Made by a program: the position numbers and the translations under genes. The notes beneath the pieces are model-generated. The model had not been told where the DNA came from and did not search any database. It worked only from the letters and a program-made list of their open reading frames with translations. From the NCBI GenBank assembly GCA_017518735.1, contig JAFWTY010000007.1, positions 62,001-126,000 on the forward strand: a DNA stretch of 64,000 nt, given 5' to 3'. Shown here in pieces: positions 37,301 through 45,379 of this stretch (position 1 is the stretch's first letter; the number at the start of each line of letters is the position of its first letter). The stretch is from Lachnospiraceae bacterium (GTDB taxonomy: Bacteria; Bacillota; Clostridia; Lachnospirales; Lachnospiraceae).

Positions 37301-40096
37301 ACGTGTCGCACGACGAAGAGCAGTACCGGATTCAATAAACTGTTTCGGATTCTCCGCCGGATCTACTTTATTGTTTGCGGTTGCTACGGCCAGATTCTGC
37401 TTGATCTCTTTATATTTCTTTACAAAATAGCCCGGAGTGGGAACCGTGATTTCAGGTTTAGCATTCTGAACTTCATTAATGTTCTGGACTTCAGGTTTGT
37501 TGTCCTGAACCTGGGGATTAACGTTCTGAACTTCGGGATTAACAACCTGGACTTCGGGATTAACAACCTGAACTTCGGGATTAACGTTCTGAACCTCGGG
37601 ATTGTTGTTCTGAGCGTCCTTCGGGATGTCCGCGCCTGCAGCTTGCATATCATGATCATCAACCTCGTTGATGTCCTCAATCTCAAGTCCGGGTTGTTCC
37701 CCAAGCTGGTTGATGTTGACAAACTCGGGATTTACTTCGTTGTTCTCATTTATGTTTTCGTTGATTTCAGGCTTAACTTCGTTGTTATCAACTTTAACAG
37801 GCTCGCCCTTCATTTCGTTGTTCTCAGGCTCGCCTTTGATCTCATTATTTTCTGGCTCAACTTCGTTCTCAGCCTTGATCTCGCTGTTCTCGGGCTTAAT
37901 TTCGTTCTCAGGCTTAACTTCGCTCTCGACCTTGATTTCATTGTTTTCGGCCTTAACCTCTTCTGCCTCTGCAACGGGCAACTTTTTATAAGCCTCAATC
38001 TTTTCAACGAGGGCATTTTTCCATTCGGGTTTGAACTCTTTGGAAAGTTGTCCGGGAATGGCATACAGAGCCTGCTCCATAAGCGCACGAGCGGGATCGT
38101 TGTTTTTCGGGGTGTTTTCGAGTACTTTCAGGTAGGTAAGTGCTTTGGATTCCAGAAAGTCATCTTTGTTAAAGAGATCTTCGCCGTATTTGTTCACGCC
38201 CGCTTCAAAAATCTCCGCACGCTCCATAATGCCACGGTAATTTACGGGGTGATCTTTTAAATACTGCACGGCATTGAAACTGTCACCGATCTGGTTTCCG
38301 TAAAGGTCGGTTTCCGGGATTTCCGCGAACATACAATCCATATTACGGTCTTTATCTTCGCAGATCAGGAGATTCCCGATGGTCTGGGAACGTAAGGCAC
38401 GATCATGATCCGTAGAAACCCTACGGGTAAGATAGTTGAGTTTATACGACTCATTACCGGTGACATGCAGCGTAATTTCCTTCAAATAATGGGAACGGAG
38501 AGTGTTCTGCTCATAGAGTTTCTGGTCTTTTTCCAGATAAGCAAGTCCGTCGAGCGAACGCTGTACAGCGATGTTGGGCATATGCAACATAGAATCAATG
38601 TTGAGTTGCTTGAAATCATTTACGCTGTAGAAGAAATCAACAATCTGCTTAAAATCCTTACCTTGGGTATGTGCCTTAATGGAATGAGGCTCATATTCGT
38701 TTACGGCACCATCGACAAGAGCTTTGGAACTGTTTTCCAAATACTCATCAAGGGAGATATTGTTTTTCTTGAGTTCAATATAGGTGTTAAAAATGGTGTT
38801 CAGTCTTGCTGCGTTGGCCAAATCACCGGAAAACTCAAAGTTAACGTCTTCATTACGGACACTGTCCATATTACCGGGGAAGATATTGTCGTCAAAGCCC
38901 ATGGTTTCCTTACAAATGGAATAGAGCTCTTCATAATCTTTCCAGGTCTTTTCAAATTGAGCGGATGCTTCGATAATGTCATCCGGTTCGTTTTTTGCAA
39001 GTGCATCTTTTAATTTTTGTTTATCTGCAAGCAGTTTTGTAAAACTGTATGCCTTGTTGCCGCTTTCTCCGCCGGATTTGGTCAGCTCAAAAACGTTCAT
39101 TTCATCCAGTTTTGCAAAAATACGACGATAACCGTCCTTCGTCTGAGGACTGCTTACGAATTTTTCGGAACGAAGGTCGTCATAGAGATTCCTTTTCTCG
39201 GTGGGAATGTAATGAAAAGAACCACCTTTTTTGGAATCGGCTTTCGTATAGAGGTCGTTATACTTACCCTGCTGGAAAGTGTCTTTTTTATTCGTGATTA
39301 CCTGCTTGGAATGATTATGGCTGATTCCCTGGAAAAGCGAACGCTCTTTGGACTGATAATGAGAGAGCAGTTCTTTGTTCGGCGTGGTTAAGTGGGAAGC
39401 GGCAAAGTCCAGTGCATGCATGTACTGCTGTAACTTCTCGGGGTTATTCTTGATTTTATCCGGCATCATGGACTTTAAGGTTTCGGTCCTTTCACGATAA
39501 GGCTCGGAATAAATCTCATCTTCCTTAAGTGACAGGAAGGGTTTGTGCTCATCCATGTATTTATCAATCTTTTTGAGATCTACCGGCGTCACGATTTGTT
39601 CGATTTTCTCCGCCATTTTTAACATTTCATTCATGCTGAATGACGCGCAGCAATAAAGAATGGCGGTCTTTTCCATCGTCTTCCATTCTTCTGCGCTAAG
39701 TTTGCCTTTTCTCTTTTTGACAAATTTGAGTGGATCGTTTTTTAAAAGTTTCTGCTGATCCTTGGTAAGATTTTGAACCAAATCGGGTCTTTTTTGAGTG
39801 AGAAAATCCTTAATACCGTATTTATAAGCATCGGTACTGACACTGTTCTTAACAAACTCCTTTGCCCTTTTCTGACCGATGGAATTTAATACTTCCGGCC
39901 ACTTGTCATTCGGGATCAAGTCGTTCTGGTATGCAAAAAAGGTCTTAACACCGGATAAAACACTGTCGGCCTTCTCTTTTTCATCATACTGTTCGCTTGC
40001 AAGCTGCGGATTGGTTGCAAGATCTGCAGGAATAACGTTAGCGTTTTTTTCCTCAAGTCGGATTGCTTCTTTGATTCGTTCAACTAATTTACCCAT
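34316..40096 (-). CDS. Giant modular protein of 1926 aa, unknown function (family B, two modules)
   Basis: No known domain recognised. The protein is internally duplicated: PGNMDSVRN followed by NFE and GDL occurs near residue 410 (about bp 38870) and again near residue 1300 (about 36190), each preceded by a similar block containing YSF.KL and each followed by an NYLKH- or NYLTRR-like helix. Between the copies (about residues 712-885) lies a low-complexity linker with KPEN-type and seven-residue VNPEVQ-type repeats. The C-terminal part (about 1565-1926) is charged and helical, ending in a basic, Asn/Lys-rich tail. No signal peptide or membrane helix. I start at the ATG with GAGGG before it (MGKLVERIKEAIRLEEKN); a TTG at 40147 would add 17 residues. 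It converges on the 3002-aa gene, and its own family differs from the eight-module family. Confidence 0.83.
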   Translation of the reverse strand: MGKLVERIKEAIRLEEKNANVIPADLATNPQLASEQYDEKEKADSVLSGVKTFFAYQNDLIPNDKWPEVLNSIGQKRAKEFVKNSVSTDAYKYGIKDFLTQKRPDLVQNLTKDQQKLLKNDPLKFVKKRKGKLSAEEWKTMEKTAILYCCASFSMNEMLKMAEKIEQIVTPVDLKKIDKYMDEHKPFLSLKEDEIYSEPYRERTETLKSMMPDKIKNNPEKLQQYMHALDFAASHLTTPNKELLSHYQSKERSLFQGISHNHSKQVITNKKDTFQQGKYNDLYTKADSKKGGSFHYIPTEKRNLYDDLRSEKFVSSPQTKDGYRRIFAKLDEMNVFELTKSGGESGNKAYSFTKLLADKQKLKDALAKNEPDDIIEASAQFEKTWKDYEELYSICKETMGFDDNIFPGNMDSVRNEDVNFEFSGDLANAARLNTIFNTYIELKKNNISLDEYLENSSKALVDGAVNEYEPHSIKAHTQGKDFKQIVDFFYSVNDFKQLNIDSMLHMPNIAVQRSLDGLAYLEKDQKLYEQNTLRSHYLKEITLHVTGNESYKLNYLTRRVSTDHDRALRSQTIGNLLICEDKDRNMDCMFAEIPETDLYGNQIGDSFNAVQYLKDHPVNYRGIMERAEIFEAGVNKYGEDLFNKDDFLESKALTYLKVLENTPKNNDPARALMEQALYAIPGQLSKEFKPEWKNALVEKIEAYKKLPVAEAEEVKAENNEIKVESEVKPENEIKPENSEIKAENEVEPENNEIKGEPENNEMKGEPVKVDNNEVKPEINENINENNEVNPEFVNINQLGEQPGLEIEDINEVDDHDMQAAGADIPKDAQNNNPEVQNVNPEVQVVNPEVQVVNPEVQNVNPQVQDNKPEVQNINEVQNAKPEITVPTPGYFVKKYKEIKQNLAVATANNKVDPAENPKQFIESGTALRRATRADSFLISEFGKIGFTLEQVKSALEAALGKEETEKKIAKTTNSRFYSFFKENLQNKYSDVMNNLPEDLKTRCESPDTNVSQPALRELVDLKLIPESEWNNTIARNLLFDVNRGMDPAKREIVIGILSEQIPADKALEFEKNMEAYKDPLDIAPEDMYIHPYEEQLKALQNSEQFKNNPDKQAEYLNALQSANNLLSRVHDKIRDEYYQKETGGIQKVEASLQSKIYNENKDKFKNGKYTDILTEQTAVGGLRGTVKLVTQEHVNDYQNLLKEKVSLSDKTKQGLRLIFEKFDKMKLTELPHDKGGEDGFKVYSFSKLVAQKTELEKAIKSGDLDKIVEANKKVEETYKDHKELMELANSYFSQDEAFIPGNMDSVRNDSINFELAGDLLHTAQINTAYLIYMKCKDNNLDTEEYLKDPNGNLMKSLLESNEPYCFETVSKNLNFQDSMDLLLGINKFQGAGNKVNFSFGAGRSLAGPTVLESDASVRTDNIVLASEMINVLGAMSDLQTMKFNYLKHTPYSDAEWEQRNQTIQNLILCSDEDRNLNAMLGGLKEVDLSGKEIGESFDADKYMKEKPLNYSQIVERGNAFEQKIREFKGEYPMETSVNIGDAIYNKAVLYDRLLKNAPAEEYNDPGLKEMRQYLVHALDDLPKDMDPKFKDGLTKVVEDYKAREFPEANLSNLVTRANEAKVGVHLGSKQFDNAVIAMENLRNSMEDFQKTRGGDYQKQKDKIEIIRQRIEEADKSIDLYFDRKQKQNKMGDNVDLKTKRRIDVMKDSKQTLKDIMKAVDNLDIETERIYAGELNRTYASYDQVYIDRRIKNMTEVAELMKGIDQTAMKQSVNALKELRNIQKKPSKEPLTEEEKNKVVDSLAKLTFQEMLESSIGPTIRSGMDSSTYSYNNQIETIKKSPSFQKALPKPITRDTVRNFGSSKDYAKNLLARMKKAESKQNEIEKNNNLNKGVQRPRSQSFHLKSTTNKKLDLGNKKPEGPKHGPL
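37489..37605 (-). repeat. 21-bp repeats coding for VNPEVQ-type heptads
   Basis: Read on the minus strand, about five to six units encode QVVNPEV, QNVNPEV or QDNKPEV. Edges are approximate. They lie in the linker between the two halves of the 1926-aa protein. Confidence 0.75.
37735..37950 (-). repeat. Degenerate Glu/Asn/Lys-rich repeat stretch (KPEN-type)
   Basis: Minus-strand coding of repeated ENEIK, KPENEI, PENNE and GEP steps with imperfect 18-30-bp periodicity. It is part of the disordered linker of the 1926-aa protein, and edges are approximate. Confidence 0.65.
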
Positions 40097-40224
40097 ATTT
40101 TTTCCCTCAATGATTGATTGTTGCGGTGTTTTTTCGTGAAACACCAAGTTCTTATAAGTATACCTTTATAAGTATGGAAAAGTTGCAAAAAATCGTGAAA
40201 TTTTTGTAAAAAAACTACCCTATT

Positions 40225-40254
40225 ATTTTACTCGAATCCGCGGGGGATTGTCCA
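40225..40254 (-). promoter_or_regulatory. Promoter for the 1926-aa gene
   Basis: On the minus strand, TGGACA (40249-40254) as -35, 18-bp spacer, TAAAAT (40225-40230) as -10, about 130 bp before the start. It shows only one TGGACA, without the 11-bp-phased partner seen at the other giant operons. Confidence 0.5.
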
Positions 40255-40298
40255 GTTAAGAATAATATGTAAAATACTGTATTTTTTTTGTAAACTTG

Positions 40299-40307
40299 TG
40301 CTATAAT
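40299..40307 (+). promoter_or_regulatory. Extended -10 promoter for the 40381 operon
   Basis: TGC-TATAAT on the plus strand (extended -10), with no convincing -35; about 75 bp before ATG 40381. It is divergent from the minus-strand promoter at 40225-40254 in the 284-bp gap 40097-40380. Confidence 0.5.
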
Positions 40308-40380
40308 AATACGTGTTTAGAAAATGGGGATGAAAGAATGCCCTGATGAAAACAAAATATAATGCGGAAAGGATGGAAAA

Positions 40381-40992
40381 ATGCTTCACAAAACACTACA
40401 GGTTTATGTTAAAGGAGAAGAACTGGATTCCTTTTCGAGTGTATTCGAAGAAATCGAAAAGTTTTCAGAAACCATGAGACTCAGCAGAAAGAATTCTTTG
40501 TACGCAAGACTGATTACGGAAGAATTGCTGGGAATGTTTTCCGGTATTACCAGTAAAGATTTCAAAGCTCTTTTCTGGGCAGAGGGAGAGGATAACAAAA
40601 CTGTCTTCCATCTTGTAGCGAAAACGGAAATGACAGCGGAGAAAAAGAAACAGCTGCTCGAAGCCGCAAGTTCCAAGAAAAACGATGCTGCAGTCGGCAT
40701 CATGGGTAAGATCAAAGACATGATTCAGAATGCGGTTTTGAATATGGGAGTGATTCCCGGAAACGAATTCTATGATGCAGGTGTTCTGGAAAACGGACCG
40801 ATTGACGGACTGAATCTTTTCTGGACATTGGACAATTACCGCAGAACGATGGAGAATCTCCAGAAGGAAGATGCAAACCATCCCGCGTGGGACGAACTGG
40901 AGAAATCCATTATCGCAAATGTGGCTAACGACGTACATGTCAGCATCAAGAACGATGCAGTTGAAATAACAGTATTTAAAGAGATGGAGTAA
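40381..40992 (+). CDS. Degenerate RsbW-like ATPase-fold protein next to a STAS gene
   Basis: A 203-aa soluble protein. An N-box-like helix SLYARLITEELLGMF resembles the AVEELFVNI helix of the RsbW-like protein at 1601, and a beta-strand hairpin follows; but the expected GHKL G1 (DxGxG) and G2 loops are not obvious. The middle (MGKIKDMIQNAVLNMGVI) is an inserted helix, as in some atypical anti-sigma-factor ATPases of clostridia. The context supports this reading: the next gene, 21 bp on, is a STAS antagonist. If the fold is right, the protein may bind the STAS protein without phosphorylating it. This is inference from a short motif and neighbourhood; an unrelated fold is possible. Start ATG 40381 follows AAAGGATGGAAA. 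Confidence 0.55.
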   Translation: MLHKTLQVYVKGEELDSFSSVFEEIEKFSETMRLSRKNSLYARLITEELLGMFSGITSKDFKALFWAEGEDNKTVFHLVAKTEMTAEKKKQLLEAASSKKNDAAVGIMGKIKDMIQNAVLNMGVIPGNEFYDAGVLENGPIDGLNLFWTLDNYRRTMENLQKEDANHPAWDELEKSIIANVANDVHVSIKNDAVEITVFKEME

Positions 40993-41013
40993 AGGATAGA
41001 AAGGAGCACAGAA

Positions 41014-41310
41014 ATGACTATCGAGAAGACCTTAAACGAAGACAAACTGGTAATTGCACTTGGAGGAAGACTTGACACCGTAAGTTCTCCGGAACTTGAA
41101 AAAGAACTGGATGCATCCCTGGACGGCGTAAAGGATTTGGTTCTTGATCTTGAGAATCTTGAATATATTTCTTCCTCAGGACTTCGTGTTCTGTTAAAAG
41201 CTCAGAAGGTAATGACCAAGCAGGGTGAGATGAAAGTCATCAATGTAAATGAAATGATTATGGAAATCTTCGAAGTTACCGGTTTTTCCGATATTCTCAC
41301 GATTGCATAA
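41014..41310 (+). CDS. STAS anti-sigma factor antagonist (SpoIIAA/RsbV-like)
   Basis: A 98-aa single STAS domain. The signature DLENLEYISSSGLRVLL carries the conserved serines (Ser54/Ser55, just before Gly56) that RsbW-type kinases phosphorylate and PP2C phosphatases release. The length and fold order (beta-alpha-beta with Leu/Val/Ile core) are normal for SpoIIAA. It follows the degenerate ATPase-like gene by 21 bp, with AGAAAGGAG before its ATG, and ends at a strong terminator. It may be a partner of the phosphatase and kinase at 1-2008, 39 kb away on the other side of the giant-protein genes, although other partners outside the window cannot be excluded. Confidence 0.92.
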   Translation: MTIEKTLNEDKLVIALGGRLDTVSSPELEKELDASLDGVKDLVLDLENLEYISSSGLRVLLKAQKVMTKQGEMKVINVNEMIMEIFEVTGFSDILTIA

Positions 41311-41326
41311 AGAAAAATACAAACAA

Positions 41327-41354
41327 GGAGGCACCTCAAAAGAGGTGCCTTTCT
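41327..41354 (+). terminator. Terminator after the STAS gene
   Basis: Perfect nine-bp stem AGGCACCTC / GAGGTGCCT, loop AAAA, short T-run. Confidence 0.88.
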
Positions 41355-41380
41355 AGAATTGTGTTCACAGGGGAAAAAAT

Positions 41381-43723
41381 ATGTCTTCTAAGTCATCTAT
41401 CAACACGAAAGCTGACAAAAAAGCTATTTTTCGATATCTGCGAAAGGGTGGCTACGGCTTCCCTATCGTTTTCTTTATTATTGTAATTCTATTTACCGCA
41501 TTGGCTGTCAAGCTCTTCATCAGTGCGTTTCTCTCCTATGTTTTGGATAATAAGGTTTTTTCGGAATACCGGAGTATTCAGTACCTTGCCGAGGTATATG
41601 AAAAAGGGATTTCCAGAGAAGATAACGAAGTCGTTCAAATCATCGACAAAGACAACAGATCTTATCTGGTTACCGATGAGGACGGCAATATAATCGACCG
41701 CAACGGCATGAATACCAGAGGTGACGTAAAGGGACTGATTACCATAGCCGGAAGAAAAGATCCGGTGGAAGCTTACGTGGATACCTCCCTTCCCGGTGTT
41801 GTTCCGGTGGACAAAGACGGAGAACTGGAACTGGCGCAGTACATTGTCAATGCCTGGAAGAAAGACTTCTTCAACAAGAGCTCGGAAGAGGAATCAAACA
41901 GCGAAGGAACACTGATTTATTTCAATGAGGAAACCTACGAATTCGAAGTCGATGACAATATTTCCTATCGAATCGAAACGGAAGGAATCTCGGTTCCCAT
42001 CTGGCTTCGCGTGGATATCAAAGACGGAACAGAACAGTTTTACGGAAAAGCAGCCATCAAATTGAACGTCAAAGACGGAATGTTCTTAATCCTCTTCATT
42101 ATCGCCATTTCCATAATTGTTATGGCGGTTGTGGTAATGATGATCACAAGGCTCTTTAGTGCTATTTCCACAAGACGGAAACTGTGGTATCTGTTCTTCC
42201 TCAATCCCGTCACGAAAGAAAAGAACTGGATGTATTTTGTTTTCCGTGGAGAACCGATTGTAAGGAAGAAGAAATTTGCCGGAACCAATTTCGCGGTTCT
42301 GGATGTTGTTTTTGTAAAATATCGTAATTTCTGTGTCTGCCACTCCGTGGAGGAGGGCGAGGAACTGTTGCGCAAAGTCAACCAGTTACTCAGCAATACT
42401 TTGAAAAAGCAGGAACTTTGCGTACATTACGCATCCGCAAACTTTGCCTGTCTTTATACCTATGAAAATGATGAACAGCTGAAGAACCGCCTTGAACTGC
42501 TGACAAAGGAACTGGAACATGTGGACGGAGAGTCCTATCATCTTAAGTTCCATATCGGTGTTTCCTCTCTGCCTGCTGTAATTGAGGACGGAAAGCCGGT
42601 TCGCCGTAAGGGAATCAGTCTGGAGAAAGAATACAACAATGCCTGCGCGGCAAGAGCTACGCTTTCGGATAATGATGACTCCGGCCTGGCATTTTTTGAT
42701 GAAAAACTCGTGGAAGAGCAAAAATGGATCGACACGGTTCGTCAAAATCAGGAAAAAGCGCTTGAGAACGAGGAATTCGTGGTTTATTATCAGCCGAAGT
42801 ACGATCCGAGAACGAATAAACTTCGCGGTGCAGAGGCTTTGATTCGCTGGGATTCACCGGAATTCGGATTTAAGTCGCCGGGTACGATCATACCGATTTT
42901 TGAAAAGAACGGATTCATTACGGAGATTGACCATTACATGATCCGCCATGTTGCAAAGGATCAGAAAAAATGGCTGGATGCAGGGTATAACTGCGTGCCG
43001 GTTTCCGTAAACGTTTCGCGTGCACACTTTATCGAGTCCGACCTTGCGGAGCAGATCCGCGACGACGTGGACAAGTACGGTGCACCGCACGAACTGATTG
43101 AGATTGAGCTTACCGAGAGTGCTTTCTTTGATGACAAGAAGGCCATCGTGGAAACTATTAAAAAACTCAAGGAGTTCGGTTTTGCCGTTTCCATGGACGA
43201 CTTCGGAAGCGGTTATTCCTCCCTGAATTCCTTAAAGGATATGCCTCTGGACGTCTTAAAACTTGATGCGGACTTCTTCCGTGGCGAAGCGGAAGGCGGA
43301 AGAGGAGAGATTGTTGTATCCGAGGCTATCAAACTCGCAAAGAGCCTGAATATGAAGACGGTTGCAGAGGGCGTCGAGATCAAGGATCAGGTGGCTTTCC
43401 TGGCAAACCAAGGCTGCGATATGATTCAGGGATTCTACTTTGCGAAGCCTATGCCGGCAGACAAGTATGTTGAGAAGATGAAGAGCGGCATTGCGGAGGA
43501 GGATACGGAAGAGGAAGAGACTACGGAAGTAGTTGAAGAAGTTGCCGAAGAGACTACGGAAGTAGTTGAAGAGATTGCGGAAGAAACTACAGAGGTAGTT
43601 GAAGAGATTGCAGAAGAAACTACAGAGGTAGTTGAAGAAGTTGCCGAGGCGACTGAAGAAGTGAAAGGGTCCGGAGAGGAAACTCCGGAAAATGATATAG
43701 AAGAGAAAGTTGAAGAAGCATGA
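41381..43723 (+). CDS. Membrane-anchored c-di-GMP phosphodiesterase (degenerate GGDEF-EAL) with acidic repeat tail
   Basis: A 780-aa protein: membrane helix 1 (about residues 24-48), extracellular sensor (about 50-230), helix 2 (about 232-258), a degenerate GGDEF domain (about 285-430; the signature position reads ASANF) and an EAL domain (about 460-698). The EAL catalytic set looks intact: EALIRW, SVNVS, EIELTES, MDDFGSGYSSL, KLDADFF, AEGVE and QGFYFAKP. It therefore probably hydrolyses c-di-GMP while the GGDEF-like part senses or regulates. The C-terminus has four 11-residue acidic repeats (TTEVVEEVAEE). ATG 41381 follows AGGGG. The stop overlaps the next gene (ATGA), so the two are translationally coupled, linking c-di-GMP turnover to a membrane hydrolase. 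Confidence 0.9.
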   Translation: MSSKSSINTKADKKAIFRYLRKGGYGFPIVFFIIVILFTALAVKLFISAFLSYVLDNKVFSEYRSIQYLAEVYEKGISREDNEVVQIIDKDNRSYLVTDEDGNIIDRNGMNTRGDVKGLITIAGRKDPVEAYVDTSLPGVVPVDKDGELELAQYIVNAWKKDFFNKSSEEESNSEGTLIYFNEETYEFEVDDNISYRIETEGISVPIWLRVDIKDGTEQFYGKAAIKLNVKDGMFLILFIIAISIIVMAVVVMMITRLFSAISTRRKLWYLFFLNPVTKEKNWMYFVFRGEPIVRKKKFAGTNFAVLDVVFVKYRNFCVCHSVEEGEELLRKVNQLLSNTLKKQELCVHYASANFACLYTYENDEQLKNRLELLTKELEHVDGESYHLKFHIGVSSLPAVIEDGKPVRRKGISLEKEYNNACAARATLSDNDDSGLAFFDEKLVEEQKWIDTVRQNQEKALENEEFVVYYQPKYDPRTNKLRGAEALIRWDSPEFGFKSPGTIIPIFEKNGFITEIDHYMIRHVAKDQKKWLDAGYNCVPVSVNVSRAHFIESDLAEQIRDDVDKYGAPHELIEIELTESAFFDDKKAIVETIKKLKEFGFAVSMDDFGSGYSSLNSLKDMPLDVLKLDADFFRGEAEGGRGEIVVSEAIKLAKSLNMKTVAEGVEIKDQVAFLANQGCDMIQGFYFAKPMPADKYVEKMKSGIAEEDTEEEETTEVVEEVAEETTEVVEEIAEETTEVVEEIAEETTEVVEEVAEATEEVKGSGEETPENDIEEKVEEA
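43520..43651 (+). repeat. Four 33-bp tandem repeats in the EAL protein tail
   Basis: Units at 43520, 43553, 43586 and 43619 encode TTEVVEEVAEE and close variants. Between-copy differences are mostly synonymous (ACG/ACA, GAA/GAG). Confidence 0.9.
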
Positions 43724-45243
43724 CAAATGATCAAATTATGAAAAGAAGCGGAATCCTGTTCTTCTCGCTGTTTTTCTTTGCAGCGCTGACAATCCCAGCC
43801 TATTTTCTGATGCTGGCCGGAGCAAAATCAACGGCAATGGCGGGCGGAGAGGCAACGATTCTGACGGACGCGCCGGTGCGCAATATCTTCAGCGCTCCCG
43901 AAGGGGAAGATACGGAAGATGGGGAGACACCGGACGGAGATGCAAACGGACAGACACAGGAAGACGGATCGGAAGAAGATGATCCGTTCAACGGACTGCT
44001 GCAGCCGGAGGAATCCGAGACTGCTTCCGAAGAAGATCCGATGGACGGCTTAAGTGAAGAGGATGCCAGAGACTTTAACATGCCCGGACTGGAAAACATG
44101 ACGGAAAGCGTCGAAGACCCTCTGATTACAATGCTTCATACGAGTTTTACGCTGAACAAACTTGCATTTTTCGGTGGAATGGCACTGATTCTCGTGCTCT
44201 ACATAGTTTACTATTTCACGGTACTCAGAAAGCAGTTTTATGCGCTCTGTGTCGGTGGAGACCGTACGGAACTGGTCGGCGCAATGGCTCCGTTTTTGAT
44301 CTTTATTATTATGGAAGTCATCCAGATTGTGATGATTCCCACCTATCTGACAAAAAGACTGGCTTCGTTTGAAGGACTTCAGTGGGAAGTCGCATACGTA
44401 ATTCCGGCGTTTTTTGTGCTGTTTACGCTGGTTGCGGTTTGGAAGAACACGGACGTGAACAGAATTCTCTATCTGGACGATGAAATTCCGTTCCGCTATG
44501 CGAAGTTCGGAAAAGGGGAACACAGTCTGATTATCATCGCTGGCCTGGCAACCAGAACAATGGAAGGCGCGGGAATCGGCCTTGAGAAGAGTTACCGGAT
44601 TTTTAAGGAAAACTACACGGTTTACGTGATGGATAAAAAGGATGAGGTACCCGAGGACGTAACGATTGAGGACCTTGCGGAAGACATTGCGAAGGCAATG
44701 GATAAGCTCGGAATCAAGCGCGCGGACGTTTACGGCGTGTCTCAGGGCGGTATGATTGCCCAGTACCTGGCAATCAATCATCCGAAGAAGGTGCGCAAAC
44801 TGGTGCTCGGCGTAACCGCATCGAGGGTGAACGAAACGCTGGAAAACTACATCAATCGATGCATCATTCTGGCGAAGAAGGGCGATTTTGCGACAATCAA
44901 TATGGAGAGTTTCGAACTGACGTATACGGATGAGAAATTAAAGCCGATGAAGCCGTTTTTGCCGCTTCTTGCGAAAATGTCCGTTCCAAAGTCCAACACC
45001 CGCTTTATCCGCCTTGCAAAGTCGATTCTTACGCTTGATATCTACGAGAAACTCGATCAGATTAAGAGTACGACCTTTGTATACGGTGCCGGAAAAGATA
45101 AGATTGCGACCGTGGCAGCTTCCGAGGAAATTGCGGAGAAATTAAACTGCCAGAAGTATATTTACCGCAATTTAAAGCACGGTGCATACGATGAGGCGAA
45201 GGATGTCAACGACCGTATTTACCGTTTCTTAGAGAAGCCTTGA
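43720..45243 (+). CDS. Membrane-anchored alpha/beta hydrolase
   Basis: A 507-aa protein. An N-terminal membrane helix (about residues 10-33) precedes an acidic Glu/Asp/Gly-rich stretch (about 55-135), then three more membrane helices (about 148-240), and an alpha/beta hydrolase domain (about 265-507). The nucleophile elbow is GVSQGG (Ser341); a likely acid is Asp460 in GAGKDKI and the catalytic His is His487 in LKHGAYDEA. The substrate is unknown; esterase or lipase-like activity facing the cytoplasm is the default. It overlaps the EAL gene by four bases. The acidic stretch resembles the acidic tail of the partner EAL protein, which hints at a shared environment (inference). Confidence 0.85.
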   Translation: MTNDQIMKRSGILFFSLFFFAALTIPAYFLMLAGAKSTAMAGGEATILTDAPVRNIFSAPEGEDTEDGETPDGDANGQTQEDGSEEDDPFNGLLQPEESETASEEDPMDGLSEEDARDFNMPGLENMTESVEDPLITMLHTSFTLNKLAFFGGMALILVLYIVYYFTVLRKQFYALCVGGDRTELVGAMAPFLIFIIMEVIQIVMIPTYLTKRLASFEGLQWEVAYVIPAFFVLFTLVAVWKNTDVNRILYLDDEIPFRYAKFGKGEHSLIIIAGLATRTMEGAGIGLEKSYRIFKENYTVYVMDKKDEVPEDVTIEDLAEDIAKAMDKLGIKRADVYGVSQGGMIAQYLAINHPKKVRKLVLGVTASRVNETLENYINRCIILAKKGDFATINMESFELTYTDEKLKPMKPFLPLLAKMSVPKSNTRFIRLAKSILTLDIYEKLDQIKSTTFVYGAGKDKIATVAASEEIAEKLNCQKYIYRNLKHGAYDEAKDVNDRIYRFLEKP

Positions 45244-45284
45244 AATCTGCTAATTATTAAGAAAATTTAGGAAGTATGAAATCA

Positions 45285-45313
45285 TTGTGAACTTCCTTAA
45301 AAAACCATAAAAT
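45285..45313 (+). promoter_or_regulatory. Promoter for the degV gene
   Basis: TTGTGA at 45285, 17-bp spacer, TAAAAT at 45308, about 65 bp before ATG 45380. It overlaps a small inverted repeat (GGAAGT / ACTTCC) which might also be a weak terminator. Confidence 0.5.
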
Positions 45314-45379
45314 GCCTTGAAGTCGAGCTTTTTTGGACATAACATTGGAATCTGAGTGTAAAACGGATTGGAGAATGTT

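Noticed and set aside
4100-40096. Reading the giant genes as peptide or polyketide synthases, or as Rhs/contact-dependent toxins
   Set aside because: No adenylation, condensation, ketosynthase or carrier motifs, no YD repeats, no signal peptide and no immunity-like gene pairs are visible.
41381-43723. Active diguanylate cyclase in the EAL protein
   Set aside because: The GGDEF position reads ASANF and lacks the catalytic acidic residues; only the EAL half has its full motif set.
45333-45364. A degenerate TTGGAC / TTGGAA pair with TAAAAC 26 bp after the first repeat, before degV
   Set aside because: The period is 12, not 11, the -10 is poor, and the predicted start would fall on the ribosome site of degV. 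A normal promoter exists at 45285.
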